From: Alphaproteobacteria bacterium | GTDB lineage: Bacteria > Pseudomonadota > Alphaproteobacteria > SP197 | Direction of reading: 5' to 3' | Length of the DNA stretch: 64,000 bases | Assembly: GCA_016869675.1 (NCBI GenBank) | Contig: VGDP01000011.1 | Location: 1 to 64,000, forward strand | Shown: piece after piece, positions 39,159 to 49,419 of the stretch | Numbering within the stretch: the stretch's first letter is position 1 | How the letters are laid out: each line of letters begins with the position of its first letter | The notes under the pieces: generated by a model | What the model was told of the DNA's origin: nothing | Seen by the model: only the letters and a program-made list of their open reading frames with translations | Databases searched by the model: none | Program-made: the position numbers and the translations under genes

Positions 39159-40673
39159 CTAATTCGAGCGGTGCTGCATGGCGAACTCCTCCTCCGGCGA
39201 GCGGATGAGGCGATGCCGGCCGATCAGCGCGAACCAGACAATGCCGACGGCGTACCAGATGGCCGCGCCATAGACGCCGTTGCGGTACACCGGATCCTGG
39301 AGCTGGTAGTACAGCGTCAGCAGCGCGATCACGATGGTGACGCACGCGCCGGCGATCCCCAGTGGCGAGCGGTAGGGCCGCTCGATGTTGGGCAACCGGA
39401 TAGGTAGCATGATGAGCGACAGCGCCTGCAGCGCGTAGCTGATCATGGCACCAAAGACCGCCATGTTCAGCAGCGTGCCGCCGATGATCACGCCGGCGTC
39501 CGCGCCCTTCCACAACAGCACGATGAGCATGAGCAGGAAGCCGACGGCCGCGCCGCAGATCAGCGCGACGTGTGGCACCTTGTGGGTCCCCGACGTCACG
39601 GACATCACGGTCGGGAAGTACCCGGCGCGCGACTGCGAATAAACCTGCCGGCCCATGGCGTAGATGATCGTGTGCAGACTTGCGATCAGCCCGATCACGG
39701 CCAGCAGCGCGAGCACGTTGGCGGCCTCGCGTCCGTAGATCGCCCGGAACCCGTCGAGCAAGGGTTCGCTCGACCTGCCCAGGAAGAACGCGCCCGTGGC
39801 CGAGCCGTCCTCGGCGGCCACCGGGATGCCGGGGTTGAGGAACGTGATCATGGTCGCCGAGAAAACCAGGGTCGCGATGCCAAGCAGGATGCCCTTGGGC
39901 ATGTCCTTCTTCGGGTCGTGCGTTTCCTCGGCGGCCAGGGGAAGCTGCTCGATGGCCAGGAACAGCCACACCGCGAAGGGCAGGGCGGCGAGAACGCCGC
40001 CGACGCCGAGCGGCAGCAGCGATCCGCCGCCTTCGGGTGGCTCGACCAGCGCACCCGTTGCCGGATCGACCCCGATGTTCAGGGCGAAACGGTTGGAGTC
40101 AAAGTAGGGGATGGCGCTGACCCAGAAGATCACCAGCACCAGCAGCGCCAAGAGCGTGACGATCACGGACACCCGGAACGACAGCTCGACACCCAGCAGG
40201 TTCAAGGTCAAGAACACTGCGTGGGCGATCGCCCACCAAACCGGCTGGAACTCGGTGCCCGTGCCGAAGATGCCACCCAGATACGCGCCTACGAAGAACG
40301 TGACGACCGCGGGTGTCACCACGTACTCGATGTTCTCGGCCAAGCCCATGACGTAGCCGCCCTATGGGCCCATGGCGCTGCGGGCGAACGAATGGGCCGC
40401 GCCCGTGTGTGGCAGCGCTGGCGACATCTCGGCGAGGCAGAAGCACAGGCAGATGTACATGACGGCGATGATGACGGCGGCGATCGCCAAGCCGCCCCAG
40501 CCGCCGACGCCGATGCCGAAGTTCCAACCCGAGAAGTGGCCGGAGATGACGGCACCGACACCCAGCGCCCACAACGAGCCGATGCCGGCGTAGCGGCGCA
40601 GGCTTCGCTTCTCGAAATAATCCTTGCCGACGGTCGTGTACGCCACGTCGCCCACGGACTCCTTTTCCGCCAT
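39159..40673 (-). pseudogene. Ethanolamine permease-type APC transporter with Trp-to-TAG
   Basis: ATG 40673 starts MAEKESVGDVAYTTVGKDYFEKRSLRRYAG. TAG 40362-40364 interrupts AHSFARSAMGP-stop-GGYVMGLAENIEYVVTPAVV, where ethanolamine permeases have GPWGG; one TGG-to-TAG change suffices. The remaining ~396 residues, with about nine further membrane helices, are intact to 39159. Without the stop it would be ~504 aa. No ethanolamine ammonia-lyase genes are in view, so the substrate may be another amine. Confidence 0.85.
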
Positions 40674-40831
40674 AAACGAGCCCCCATGTCTGAGATCGCC
40701 GACAGACCCTCCACCACGCCGGCGCCGGCTCCTTTGGAACCGATGGGCGACCCTTCCCCAATCCAGGACCCTTGGGAAGGGCCTTGTTGAGTGTCTCGGA
40801 ATGGGGCATTTACAGCCCTTTGGGAGAGGTC

Positions 40832-41722
40832 ATGTCGGCGAGGCGCCTGATCATCGACTGTGATCCCGGCAAGGATGACGCGGTCGCGATCTGGCTGGCG
40901 GCGGCCTCGCCGGAACTCGCGATCGACCGGGTCATAGCCGTGGGCGGCAACGTCGGGCTCGCGCGCACCAGCGCCAACGCGCGCGCCGTGCTCGACATCA
41001 TCGGCCGGACCACCATTCCCGTGTTCGCCGGTTGCGACCGTCCGCTGCTGCGCGTGCTCGAAACCGCGCCGCACGTTCACGGCGAAAGCGGCATCGACGG
41101 GGCAGACTTGCCGGCGTCTGCGACACCCGTCGCACTGGGGCGCGGGGCCGTGGCCCTGGTCGAGGCGGTGATGGCCGCCGATGCGCCCATCACTGTCGCG
41201 GCCCTTGGCCCCCTGACCAACTTGGCTGTCGCCATGACGCTCGAACCGGGGCTCGCCGCGCGGATCGAACGTCTCGTGATCATGGGCGGCGGCTTCCGCA
41301 AGGCCAACATGACGCCGTTTGCCGAGTTCAACATCTATGTCGATCCGCACGCGGCGGCGATCGTGCTGGGTTCGGGCGCGCCAATCACCCTGGTGCCGCT
41401 GGACGTCACCCGGGAGGTTCTGGCGACCGTCCCGTGGCTCGACAGGTTGGCTGTCATGCCTGGTCCGGCGCCGCGCGCCACGGCGGGCATGTACCGCATC
41501 TCGCCCGATCTGGCGCTGCACGACCCGTGCGTCGTGGCGTGGCTGCTGCGGCCCAACCTGTTCGCCGGCCGGCGGGCACGCGTCGAGGTCGTGACCGACG
41601 ATGGGCCGGAGATCGGCCGCACCCTGATGCAGGAGGGTGGAGAGCCGGGGATCGACGTTCTGCTCGAGGTCGACGCCGATGGCGTGCGCGACCTGATCGC
41701 CCGGCGCCTCGAGTCCCTTTGA
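40832..41722 (+). CDS. Inosine-uridine preferring nucleoside hydrolase family
   Basis: About 296 aa from ATG 40832, preceded by GGGAGAGG. The N-terminal LIIDCDPGKDDAVAIWLA is the DxDxxxDD calcium/ribose site; IMGGGFRKANMTPFAEFNIYVDP is the second conserved block. It hydrolyses N-glycosidic bonds of ribonucleosides in the cytosol. First gene of a + strand run with GST and hydantoinase, divergent from the broken permease. The longer upstream frame (to 40772) lacks a ribosome-binding site. Confidence 0.9.
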   Translation: MSARRLIIDCDPGKDDAVAIWLAAASPELAIDRVIAVGGNVGLARTSANARAVLDIIGRTTIPVFAGCDRPLLRVLETAPHVHGESGIDGADLPASATPVALGRGAVALVEAVMAADAPITVAALGPLTNLAVAMTLEPGLAARIERLVIMGGGFRKANMTPFAEFNIYVDPHAAAIVLGSGAPITLVPLDVTREVLATVPWLDRLAVMPGPAPRATAGMYRISPDLALHDPCVVAWLLRPNLFAGRRARVEVVTDDGPEIGRTLMQEGGEPGIDVLLEVDADGVRDLIARRLESL

Positions 41723-41744
41723 ATCAAGGCGGAGGAGATCGACG

Positions 41745-42368
41745 GTGTACACACTCTATTGGGCGCCGGGTTCCGCGGCCTTCGCGCCCCACGTCCTGCT
41801 CGAGGAGATCGGCGCGCCCTACAGGCTCGTGCCGGTGGACATCAGCCGGGATAAACCGCGCGACCCGGAATACCTGGAGATCAACCCCAACGGTGCCGTG
41901 CCAACCCTGATCGTCGACGGGCGCGTCGTCTACGAGGCCGCGGCGATCTGCCTATGGCTGAACGACCGCCATCCCGAGGCGGGCATGGCGCCACCGCCCG
42001 GCGATCCGGCGCGCGCGCACTACTACCAATGGCTGGTCTACATGGCCGACACACTGCAGCCAGCGTTCCAGACCAACTACTATCCCGGCCGGTTCTGCAA
42101 GGACGAGCGTGCGTTTCCGGCGGTCAAGGCGCGCGCCGCCGAACGGCTGGCGGAGATCTGGGGCCGGCTGGACGCGGCGCTCGACCCTGGCCCGTGGATG
42201 CTCGGCGATCGCCTCAGCATCTGCGACCATTACATCGCCATGCTGTCGACCTGGTTTGAGCCCCAGCACAAGGCGACGATCAGGATCCCCCGAGTCGAGC
42301 GGCTGTTCGCCCATCTCGCCGAACGCCCGGCGGTGGCGCGCACGCTCGCCCAGCACGACATGGCCTAG
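41745..42368 (+). CDS. Glutathione S-transferase family protein
   Basis: 207 aa from GTG 41745. Thioredoxin-like N-domain (YTLYWAPGSAAFAPHVLLEEIG, VPTLIVDGRVVYEAAAICLWL with the glutathione-contacting E-A/S motif) and an all-helical C-domain (GPWMLGDRLSICDHYIAML, N-capping/D motif). It sits between nucleoside hydrolase and hydantoinase with 22-bp and 4-bp gaps, so probably the same transcript. Substrate unknown. Confidence 0.88.
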   Translation: MYTLYWAPGSAAFAPHVLLEEIGAPYRLVPVDISRDKPRDPEYLEINPNGAVPTLIVDGRVVYEAAAICLWLNDRHPEAGMAPPPGDPARAHYYQWLVYMADTLQPAFQTNYYPGRFCKDERAFPAVKARAAERLAEIWGRLDAALDPGPWMLGDRLSICDHYIAMLSTWFEPQHKATIRIPRVERLFAHLAERPAVARTLAQHDMA

Positions 42369-42372
42369 GGCG

Positions 42373-43779
42373 ATGGCTCGGCTGGACTTGAAGATCGCGG
42401 GCGGCACCGTCGCCACCAGCGCCGATGGGTTCCGCGCCGACATCGGCGTGCGCGGCGGGCGCATTGTGGCGCTGGGCGACGATCTGCCGCCGGCCGAGGA
42501 GACCATCGACGCGCGCGGCAAGCTGGCGGTGCCGGGCGGCGTGGACGGCCATTGCCACATGGACCAGCAACCGTGGGAGGGGCGCGAGACCGCCGATGAC
42601 TTCCGCAGCGGCACCATTTCGGCGGCGTGCGGCGGCACCACGACGGTCATCCCCTTCGCCATGCAGTTGCGCGGGCAGTCGCTCAGCGCCATCGTCGCGG
42701 ACTATCACGAGCGGGCACGGCTTAAGGCCGTGGTCGACTACGCCTTCCACCTGATTGTCGGCGATCCCACGGCGCAGGTCCTGGGGCAGGAGCTGCCGCC
42801 GCTCATGGCCGAGGGCTGCACCTCGATCAAGATCTACCTGACCTACGACCTGCTGGTGCTGTCGGACCGCCAGGTTCTGGAGGTGCTGGACTTCGCCCGG
42901 CGCGAGGGCGCGGTGGTCATGGTCCACGCGGAGAACGACGACTGCATCCGCTGGCTGACCGATCGTTTGGTCGCCACAGGCAAGACAGCGTTCAAGTATC
43001 ACGGCATCGCGCACAGCGTGGCTGGGGAGCGCGAGGCGACCCATCGGGCGATCACGCTGGCCGAGGTCGCCGAGGTGCCGGTCCTGATCGCCCATGTCTC
43101 GACGGGCGCCGCCGCGGCCCAGATCCGCGCGGCCCAGGCGCGCGGTCTCAAGGTCATGGCCGAGACGTGCCCGCAGTACCTGTTCCTGACGGCCGACCAC
43201 ATGGACACCCACGACATGGAGGGCACCAAGTACGTGTGCACGCCGCCGCCGCGCACGGTCGCCGACCAGGGGCACATCTGGCGCGCGCTGGCCGATGGCA
43301 CGTTCCAGGTCTTCTCGTCCGACCATTCGCCGTGGCGCTACGCCGACAAGATCAGCGGCGGTCCCGCGACCCCGTTTCACAAGGTGCCGAACGGCGTGCC
43401 AGGCATCGAAACGCGGCTGCCCCTCTTGTATTCGGAGGGCGTCGGCACGGGCCGGCTGTCGTTGCAGAAGTTCGTCGCGCTCGGCGCGACCAACCCGGCG
43501 CGCATATACGGCCTCTACCCGCGCAAGGGGACCATCGCCGTCGGTTCCGACGCCGACCTGGTGGTGTGGGACACCGAGCGCCGGGTGACGATCACCAACG
43601 CTATGCTGCATAACGCCACGGACTACACGGCGTATGAGGGCATGACCGTCACCGGCTGGCCGATCCTGACGCTTTCGCGCGGCGAGGTCGTATGGCGCGA
43701 CGGCGAAGTCCTGGGGCGGCCGGGGCGCGGCCAGTTCCTGCCGTGCGCCCGCGCCGAGGGGTACCGCCCGGCCGCTTGA
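42373..43779 (+). CDS. D-hydantoinase/dihydropyrimidinase
   Basis: 468 aa. Binuclear metal site: GGVDGHCHMDQQ (HxH), carboxylated Lys in CTSIKIYLTYD, MVHAEN, LIAHVSTG and FSSDHSPW (Asp). The TCPQYL and NPARIYGLYPRKGTIAVGSDADLVVWD motifs are typical. It opens dihydropyrimidine or 5-substituted hydantoin rings. The metal HxH reads HCHMD rather than the commoner HTHLD. With nucleoside hydrolase upstream it suggests a pyrimidine/nucleoside catabolic set. Confidence 0.92.
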   Translation: MARLDLKIAGGTVATSADGFRADIGVRGGRIVALGDDLPPAEETIDARGKLAVPGGVDGHCHMDQQPWEGRETADDFRSGTISAACGGTTTVIPFAMQLRGQSLSAIVADYHERARLKAVVDYAFHLIVGDPTAQVLGQELPPLMAEGCTSIKIYLTYDLLVLSDRQVLEVLDFARREGAVVMVHAENDDCIRWLTDRLVATGKTAFKYHGIAHSVAGEREATHRAITLAEVAEVPVLIAHVSTGAAAAQIRAAQARGLKVMAETCPQYLFLTADHMDTHDMEGTKYVCTPPPRTVADQGHIWRALADGTFQVFSSDHSPWRYADKISGGPATPFHKVPNGVPGIETRLPLLYSEGVGTGRLSLQKFVALGATNPARIYGLYPRKGTIAVGSDADLVVWDTERRVTITNAMLHNATDYTAYEGMTVTGWPILTLSRGEVVWRDGEVLGRPGRGQFLPCARAEGYRPAA

Positions 43780-43798
43780 CCGCGCTACGAGTCCCGGC

Positions 43799-45523
43799 TC
43801 AGTTGTCGTTCGGCCCGACCAGCAGGGCGCCCGACAGGGAGTTCACGACCAACCACTCGCCCGTTTGCTGGGCGTAGAGGTTCTGCACCACCAGGCGCAG
43901 TCGGGTGGCGCCGACATCGATATCCAACGTCAGCCGCCGCGAAGCGCCATCGGGCAGCATCGCGTCACGCGCCGCGAGCGCCAGCGGCACCAGGTCATGC
44001 GTCGCGATCGCGGCCCCGGCCTTGGCTTCCAGGACGCTCTGGCGCAGGGTCAGGGCGATCGTCGTGCCGTCGACGGTTAGGGTCTGCGTGCCGCCTTCAT
44101 AGAGCGACAATGTTGACGAGTAGTCGAAGCCGCGGATTTCGGTGGCTTCGTCGGCGCGCGCCCAATACGCGATCGAACCCGGGTCCTCCCATTCGGCGAT
44201 GTAGCGAACGCCCATGGCGGCCAGCGCGTCGTTCCACGTTTCCGGGGGTGTGGCGAACCAGGGAAGGACCGCGTCGCGCTTGCCCGTGTCGTAGAGATAC
44301 GCGATGACCGAGCCGATGCGCGGGGCGGTTGCCCGGTCGGGCTCGGTGGCCACCGGGGCGACACGACCCTCGACCAGGATCCCGGATTGGGCCAGCAGAT
44401 CGCGCAGGATGCCGACCTGGCTGCGCTCCGAGACCGCTATGGCGCCCCACGGCCCGAACGAGCCGAGCAGCATGGCGCCGCACAGAATTGCGGGAAACAG
44501 CGCCAGGCGTTGCGCCGGCCACAGCAGGCCGTGCGCGGTCAGCACCAGCAACCAGAAGGTCAGGAACGCCAGCGTGTAGCGCATCTCGGTAACGCCGTAC
44601 GCCGCGATGCGCACCCAAACCGCGTAGGCCAGCACCAGGGCCGGGGCCAGCAGCAGGCGAAAGAGGTTGCGGTGGAACAACCGGACCCAGCTCGCTCCGG
44701 TCGTGCGCAGCGGAAACGCCAGATAGTGGGCGGCCGCCGCTATCACGGCGCAGCCGCCGACCATCGGTGCGATCTCGCCTGACGGCAGCTCGGCCGTGGC
44801 GATGATGCGCGCGATGTAGAGGTAGAGGATGACCAGATAGACGGCGACCACCGGAACCAGCACCCACGTGATCAACAGGGTGACCAAATGACCCGAGTCG
44901 TGGCGTTCCGCTGTCGCCATCGGTGGCGCGAGTGCGAACGCGACCAGGGGCCAGACCAGGGTCAGGCAGATCATCCACACATGACCGTACAGCTCGCCCG
45001 GCACGTCCGTGCCAAGCAGCGTGTCCATGGCGCCGAAGGCGAGCGTCAGGCCGAGGCCGAGGGCCAGCGCGATCACGAACGCGATCAGCGAACCGATCCA
45101 CGCGCCCTGGTTGAACGACCAAAAGGCGTCACCGTCACCGCGCCCGGCGAAGGGCAGGGTCGAGGCGAGCAACACAACGCCTGGCGCCAGCATTAGGGCA
45201 CCCAAGCTGTTCTCGATCGGCAGGGTGTAGACGCGGGCGGCCAGCGCGGCCGCCAGGGCGCCGACCAAGGCCAGGTGTTTGATCGTCGAGGCACCGGTGC
45301 GCTCGGCCCACAGCCGCCCAGCCACGGCGACGAACAGAGCGAGCAGGAGCAGGCACAACGCACGACTGACCTCGTCCGACATGGCGAAGGGCACGTGCGT
45401 CTGGGTGACCAGCGCCAGCAAGGTGGCGGCCAGCGCGCACGCGGCGGGCAGCGGAAAGCGTGACGCCACGTGAAGCAGGCCCGCCGGAACAAGCGCCCAG
45501 GGCGCACGCGAGGCTTCAGTCAT
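43799..45523 (-). CDS. DUF4153 multi-pass membrane protein
   Basis: 574 aa. About 12 hydrophobic segments fill the first ~360 residues (e.g. LLITWVLVPVVAVYLVILYLYIARII at ~220, ELPSGEIAPMVGG loop). A ~200-residue soluble C-terminal part follows (LRDLLAQSGILVEGRVAP, GFDYSSTLSLYEGG), probably periplasmic. The pattern matches DUF4153, a family with no established function. Divergent from the VWA gene. Confidence 0.78.
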   Translation of the reverse strand: MTEASRAPWALVPAGLLHVASRFPLPAACALAATLLALVTQTHVPFAMSDEVSRALCLLLLALFVAVAGRLWAERTGASTIKHLALVGALAAALAARVYTLPIENSLGALMLAPGVVLLASTLPFAGRGDGDAFWSFNQGAWIGSLIAFVIALALGLGLTLAFGAMDTLLGTDVPGELYGHVWMICLTLVWPLVAFALAPPMATAERHDSGHLVTLLITWVLVPVVAVYLVILYLYIARIIATAELPSGEIAPMVGGCAVIAAAAHYLAFPLRTTGASWVRLFHRNLFRLLLAPALVLAYAVWVRIAAYGVTEMRYTLAFLTFWLLVLTAHGLLWPAQRLALFPAILCGAMLLGSFGPWGAIAVSERSQVGILRDLLAQSGILVEGRVAPVATEPDRATAPRIGSVIAYLYDTGKRDAVLPWFATPPETWNDALAAMGVRYIAEWEDPGSIAYWARADEATEIRGFDYSSTLSLYEGGTQTLTVDGTTIALTLRQSVLEAKAGAAIATHDLVPLALAARDAMLPDGASRRLTLDIDVGATRLRLVVQNLYAQQTGEWLVVNSLSGALLVGPNDN

Positions 45524-45647
45524 CGCACCATCCTCTCCGGCGCGCCGACGCGCCGCGTTCGATCAGCCGTTGCCCAGACGGGGCGGCGTCGCCACATTAC
45601 AACCCAGGGTGCCCAACAGGGCCGGGGCGACGAGGAGCCCGAGCGAC

Positions 45648-46391
45648 GTGACCCAGTCCGACAAGCCGGTTCCCAGTGCCCGGCGTCGCGCCGACGTGGA
45701 CGCCTTCATCGGCGCCATGGCGCGGCTGCCCACGCCCAGGGTGACAGGACGTGGCCGGCTGTTGTTCGCCATCGACGCAACCGCCAGCCGGCAGCCGACA
45801 TGGGACCGCGCCTGCCGACTGCAGGCCGAGATGTTCCTGGTCGCGCGCGATCTCGGTGGGCTGGAGGTTCAGCTCGCCTACTACCGCAGCTTCGCCGAAT
45901 TCGAGGTGACCCGCTGGGTCGCCGAGCCAGAGGCCCTGGTGCGTGCCATGACCGCTGTGCGCTGTCTGGGCGGCGAGACACAGATTTCGCGGATCCTGGC
46001 TCACGCCCGGGCCGAACGGGCGCGTGGGCGGGTCGATGCCATCGTCTTCGTCGGCGATTGCATGGAGGAGGATGCCGACCGTTTGTGCCGTGCGGCCGGC
46101 GAGCTGGGCTTGCTCGGGGTCCCGTTGTTCATCTTCCACGAGGGTGGGGAGACGGTGGCGGCCGCCACGTTTCGCCAGATGGCCAAGGCATCGGGCGGTG
46201 CCTACTGCCCGTTCGACGCGGCCAGCGCCGACCAGTTGCGCGATCTCTTGCGAGCGATCGCCGTCTATGCCGCTGGTGGGCGCGCCGCGCTTGAGTCGCA
46301 CGCCCGTGGGGCGGCGGGCGCCGCAAGCACCGTGCTCGCACAGCTCCGCCGGCTCGGTCCGCCGCGCGAAGGATCGCCCGATCGGCGATGA
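45648..46391 (+). CDS. VWA-domain protein with degenerate MIDAS
   Basis: About 247 aa from GTG 45648 (GAGGAG upstream; a TTG at 45570 is also in frame). The VWA fold starts [25 protein letters not shown] and has [27 protein letters not shown] and [12 protein letters not shown]. The first metal-site motif reads DATAS instead of DxSxS, so metal binding may be altered. No signal peptide. Its stop overlaps the ATG of the membrane J-protein gene, implying a functional pair. Confidence 0.82.
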   Translation: MTQSDKPVPSARRRADVDAFIGAMARLPTPRVTGRGRLLFAIDATASRQPTWDRACRLQAEMFLVARDLGGLEVQLAYYRSFAEFEVTRWVAEPEALVRAMTAVRCLGGETQISRILAHARAERARGRVDAIVFVGDCMEEDADRLCRAAGELGLLGVPLFIFHEGGETVAAATFRQMAKASGGAYCPFDAASADQLRDLLRAIAVYAAGGRAALESHARGAAGAASTVLAQLRRLGPPREGSPDRR

Positions 46392-47083
46392 CATACCTGC
46401 TGCTTGGTCTGGGCGTCCTGGTACTCGCGGTCGCGGTTGCGACTCAGTTCCAGAAAGCGAATCCACGCGCGCTGGCCAAGTGGCTGCGCCGCGCGGGCGC
46501 TGCGGCGGCCCTGGCGCTGGCCGTCTACCTGATCGTCAGCGGCCGTTTCGCCCACGCGCTGCCGGCTTTGATCGGCGGCGCCCTGCTGCTCGGGCGCCTG
46601 CGCGGGTTGGGCCACCGCCTCGGCGGGGCGTCATCGTCCGGACGGGGCGGGCGGACGTCGGAGGTCGTGACGTCGCATCTGCGCGCCTGGCTCGATCACG
46701 ACAGCGGCGAGGTCACGGGAACCGTGCTGCGCGGCGCATTCGCCAGCCGCACGTTGGTTGAGCTACGCGAGGACGACCTGGTCGCGCTTCACGCCGAATG
46801 CCTGCGCGAGGACGAGGAAGCGGCCCGTCTGGTCGAGGCCTATCTCGACCGGGGCCCGTACGGCGCGACGTGGCGCGCGCGACGTGGCGCCCAGGACACG
46901 GGCGGCGGGCCCATGACGGCCGAGGAGGCACGGCGCATTCTGGGAGTCGCGCCCGAGGCGAGCCCCGAGGCGATCCGCGACGCCCATCGCAAGCTGATGA
47001 TGGCCAACCACCCCGATCGCGGCGGATCGGTTTACCTCGCGGCGAAGATCAACCAGGCGCGGGACGTCTTGCTCGGGTCGTAA
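46388..47083 (+). CDS. Membrane-anchored DnaJ-domain protein (TIM14/DjlA-like)
   Basis: 231 aa. Two N-terminal membrane helices ([45 protein letters not shown]) and an acidic middle are followed by a C-terminal J domain at ~178-231 ([35 protein letters not shown]) with the HPD motif that stimulates Hsp70. It would recruit DnaK to the inner membrane. Coupled to the VWA gene by an ATGA overlap. Confidence 0.87.
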   Translation: MTYLLLGLGVLVLAVAVATQFQKANPRALAKWLRRAGAAAALALAVYLIVSGRFAHALPALIGGALLLGRLRGLGHRLGGASSSGRGGRTSEVVTSHLRAWLDHDSGEVTGTVLRGAFASRTLVELREDDLVALHAECLREDEEAARLVEAYLDRGPYGATWRARRGAQDTGGGPMTAEEARRILGVAPEASPEAIRDAHRKLMMANHPDRGGSVYLAAKINQARDVLLGS

Positions 47084-47189
47084 CGGTCTGGTCATGGTTC
47101 GGCGACACCCTGCGGGACATTTGCTATGGTGCGCCCGCGTCGGTCCTGGGTGACGGCGCGGGCCTGGCGGACAGTTTCGGACAGGGGCG

Positions 47190-48056
47190 ATGCAGCGTAT
47201 TCGCAAGGCGGTGTTCCCGGTGGGCGGGCTTGGCACGCGGTTCCTGCCGGCGACCAAGGCCATGCCGAAGGAGATGCTGACGGTCGTCGACAAGCCCTTG
47301 ATTCAGCACGCGGTCGAGGAAGCCCAGGCCGCCGGGATCGAGCAGTTCATCTTCGTCACGGGGCGCAACAAGTCGCCGATCGAGGATCACTTCGACTACT
47401 CCTTCGAACTCGAGCAGATACTGGTCGAGCGCGAGAAGCTGAAGGAGCTGGCCTCGCTGCGGTCGTGGGTGCCCGGCGTTGGCCGCGTCGCCTACACGCG
47501 CCAGCAGCAGGCGAAGGGTCTGGGCCACGCCGTGTGGTGCGCTCGTGATCTGGTCGGCGACGAGCCGTTCGCGGTCGTGCTGGCCGACGATCTTGTGCTG
47601 TCCGGCACGCCGTGCCTGCGTCAGTTGATCGACGTGCACGAACGCACCGGCGGCAACGTGGTCGCCATCATGGAGGTGCCGCGTGCCGAGACGTGCCGTT
47701 ACGGCGTCCTGGCGGTCGGGGATGACGATGGGCGGCTCGCAAAGGTGACCAGCTTGGTCGAGAAGCCGGCGCCGGACGAGGCACCCTCGACGCTTTCGAT
47801 CATCGGACGCTACGTCCTGCTGCCCCAGGTGTTCGCGCACCTCGAGCGCCAGGCCCCCAGCGCGGGCGACGAGATCCAGCTTACGGATTCGCTCGCACGC
47901 ATGATTGGCACCGCGCCGTTCCATGGCCTGCGCTTCGAAGGTACGCGGTTCGATTGTGGCACCAAGATCGGGTTTCTCAAGGCCAACGTCGCGTTCGCCA
48001 TGACCCGCCCCGAAATCGCCGAGGAGCTCGGCGATTTCCTGAAGTCGATCGTGTGA
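47190..48056 (+). CDS. galU: UTP-glucose-1-phosphate uridylyltransferase
   Basis: 288 aa. The nucleotidyltransferase start GGLGTRFLPATKAMPKEMLTVVDKPLI and FAVVLADDLVLS, SLVEKPAPDEAPS and RFDCGTKIGFLKA are GalU signatures. It makes UDP-glucose for exopolysaccharide and glycan synthesis. First of the galU-ugd-pmm set, 19 bp before ugd. Confidence 0.95.
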   Translation: MQRIRKAVFPVGGLGTRFLPATKAMPKEMLTVVDKPLIQHAVEEAQAAGIEQFIFVTGRNKSPIEDHFDYSFELEQILVEREKLKELASLRSWVPGVGRVAYTRQQQAKGLGHAVWCARDLVGDEPFAVVLADDLVLSGTPCLRQLIDVHERTGGNVVAIMEVPRAETCRYGVLAVGDDDGRLAKVTSLVEKPAPDEAPSTLSIIGRYVLLPQVFAHLERQAPSAGDEIQLTDSLARMIGTAPFHGLRFEGTRFDCGTKIGFLKANVAFAMTRPEIAEELGDFLKSIV

Positions 48057-48075
48057 AGGGCGTCGAGGGCACGGC

Positions 48076-49419
48076 ATGCGCATCGCCATCGTAGGCACCG
48101 GCTACGTCGGCCTGGTTTCCGGGGCTTGCTTCTCGGAGTTCGGCGTCGATGTCGTGTGTCTCGACACCGACCAGCACAAGATCGATGCCTTGCGCGCCGG
48201 CCGCATTCCGATCTTCGAGCCCGGCCTCGAGGACCTAGTCGCGCGCAACACCGCGGCGGGACGCCTTCGTTTCTCGACCAGCACGGCCGATGCCGTTCCA
48301 GGCGCGGATGCCGTGTTCATCGCCGTGGGCACACCCAGCCGGCGCGGCGATGGCCACGCCGACGTGTCCTACGTGCTGGCGGCGGCGCGCGACGTCGCCC
48401 AGGTGCTCGACGGGCCCTCGGTCATCGTCACCAAGTCGACCGTGCCGGTGGGGACCGGCAGCGAGGTCGAGGCGATCGTGCGGGCTTTGCGCCCCGGACT
48501 CGACATCGACGTCGCGTCGAACCCCGAGTTCCTGCGCGAAGGCGCGGCGATCAACGACTTTATGCGCCCGGATCGCGTCGTCATCGGCACGTCCTCGGCG
48601 CGCGCGCGGGACGTGCTGAAGGTGCTCTACCGGCCTTTGTTCCTGATCGAGACGCCATTCGTCTTCACCGACCGCGAGACCGCCGAGCTGATTAAGTACG
48701 CTTCGAACGGCTTCCTGGCCACGAAGATCACCTTCATCAACGAGATCGCCGACCTGTGCGAACGGGTCGGCGCGGACGTGCACGACGTCGCGCGCGGTAT
48801 CGGGCTCGATGGCCGCATCGGTCGCAAGTTCCTCCACCCCGGGCCGGGCTACGGCGGCAGCTGCTTCCCGAAGGACACCCGCGCGCTGGTCGAGACGGCG
48901 CATCAGCACGGCACGCCCCTGCGCATCGTCGAGGCGGTGATCGACGTCAACGATCGGCGCAAGCACGCCATGGCCCAGCGCGTAGTCGACGCGTGCGGCG
49001 GCTCGGTCCGCGGCAAGACCGTCGCCGTGCTCGGGCTGACGTTCAAGCCCAACACCGACGACATGCGCGAGGCTCCTAGCCTGGCGATCGTACCGGACCT
49101 GCAGGCGGCGGGGGCGACGGTGCGCGCCTTCGATCCCGAAGGCATGGCCGAGGCGCGCAAGGTACTCGCGGGCGTCACCTACTGCTCCGACGCCTACGAC
49201 GCGATGCAGGGCGCCGATTGCCTAGTCATCGTCACCGAATGGAACGAGTTCCGCAGTCTGGATCTGGCGCGGGCCCGGTCGCTGCTGCGCGCGCCCGTCT
49301 TTGTCGACCTGCGCAATGTGTACGACCCGGCGACCTTGCGCGCCGCCGGTTTCCACTATGTCGGAATTGGCCGTGGCAAGGGTCTTGCCGAGGATTCGAA
49401 GCAGGAGGCGACGTCGTGA
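48076..49419 (+). CDS. ugd: UDP-glucose 6-dehydrogenase
   Basis: 447 aa. N-terminal Rossmann MRIAIVGTGYVGLVSGACFSEFG, the conserved SNPEFLREG, KYASNGFLATKITFINE, catalytic Cys at about 263 in GPGYGGSCFPKD, and C-terminal GLTFKPNTDDMREAPSL. It oxidises UDP-glucose to UDP-glucuronate with two NAD+. Its TGA overlaps the GTG of the phosphohexomutase gene. Confidence 0.95.
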   Translation: MRIAIVGTGYVGLVSGACFSEFGVDVVCLDTDQHKIDALRAGRIPIFEPGLEDLVARNTAAGRLRFSTSTADAVPGADAVFIAVGTPSRRGDGHADVSYVLAAARDVAQVLDGPSVIVTKSTVPVGTGSEVEAIVRALRPGLDIDVASNPEFLREGAAINDFMRPDRVVIGTSSARARDVLKVLYRPLFLIETPFVFTDRETAELIKYASNGFLATKITFINEIADLCERVGADVHDVARGIGLDGRIGRKFLHPGPGYGGSCFPKDTRALVETAHQHGTPLRIVEAVIDVNDRRKHAMAQRVVDACGGSVRGKTVAVLGLTFKPNTDDMREAPSLAIVPDLQAAGATVRAFDPEGMAEARKVLAGVTYCSDAYDAMQGADCLVIVTEWNEFRSLDLARARSLLRAPVFVDLRNVYDPATLRAAGFHYVGIGRGKGLAEDSKQEATS

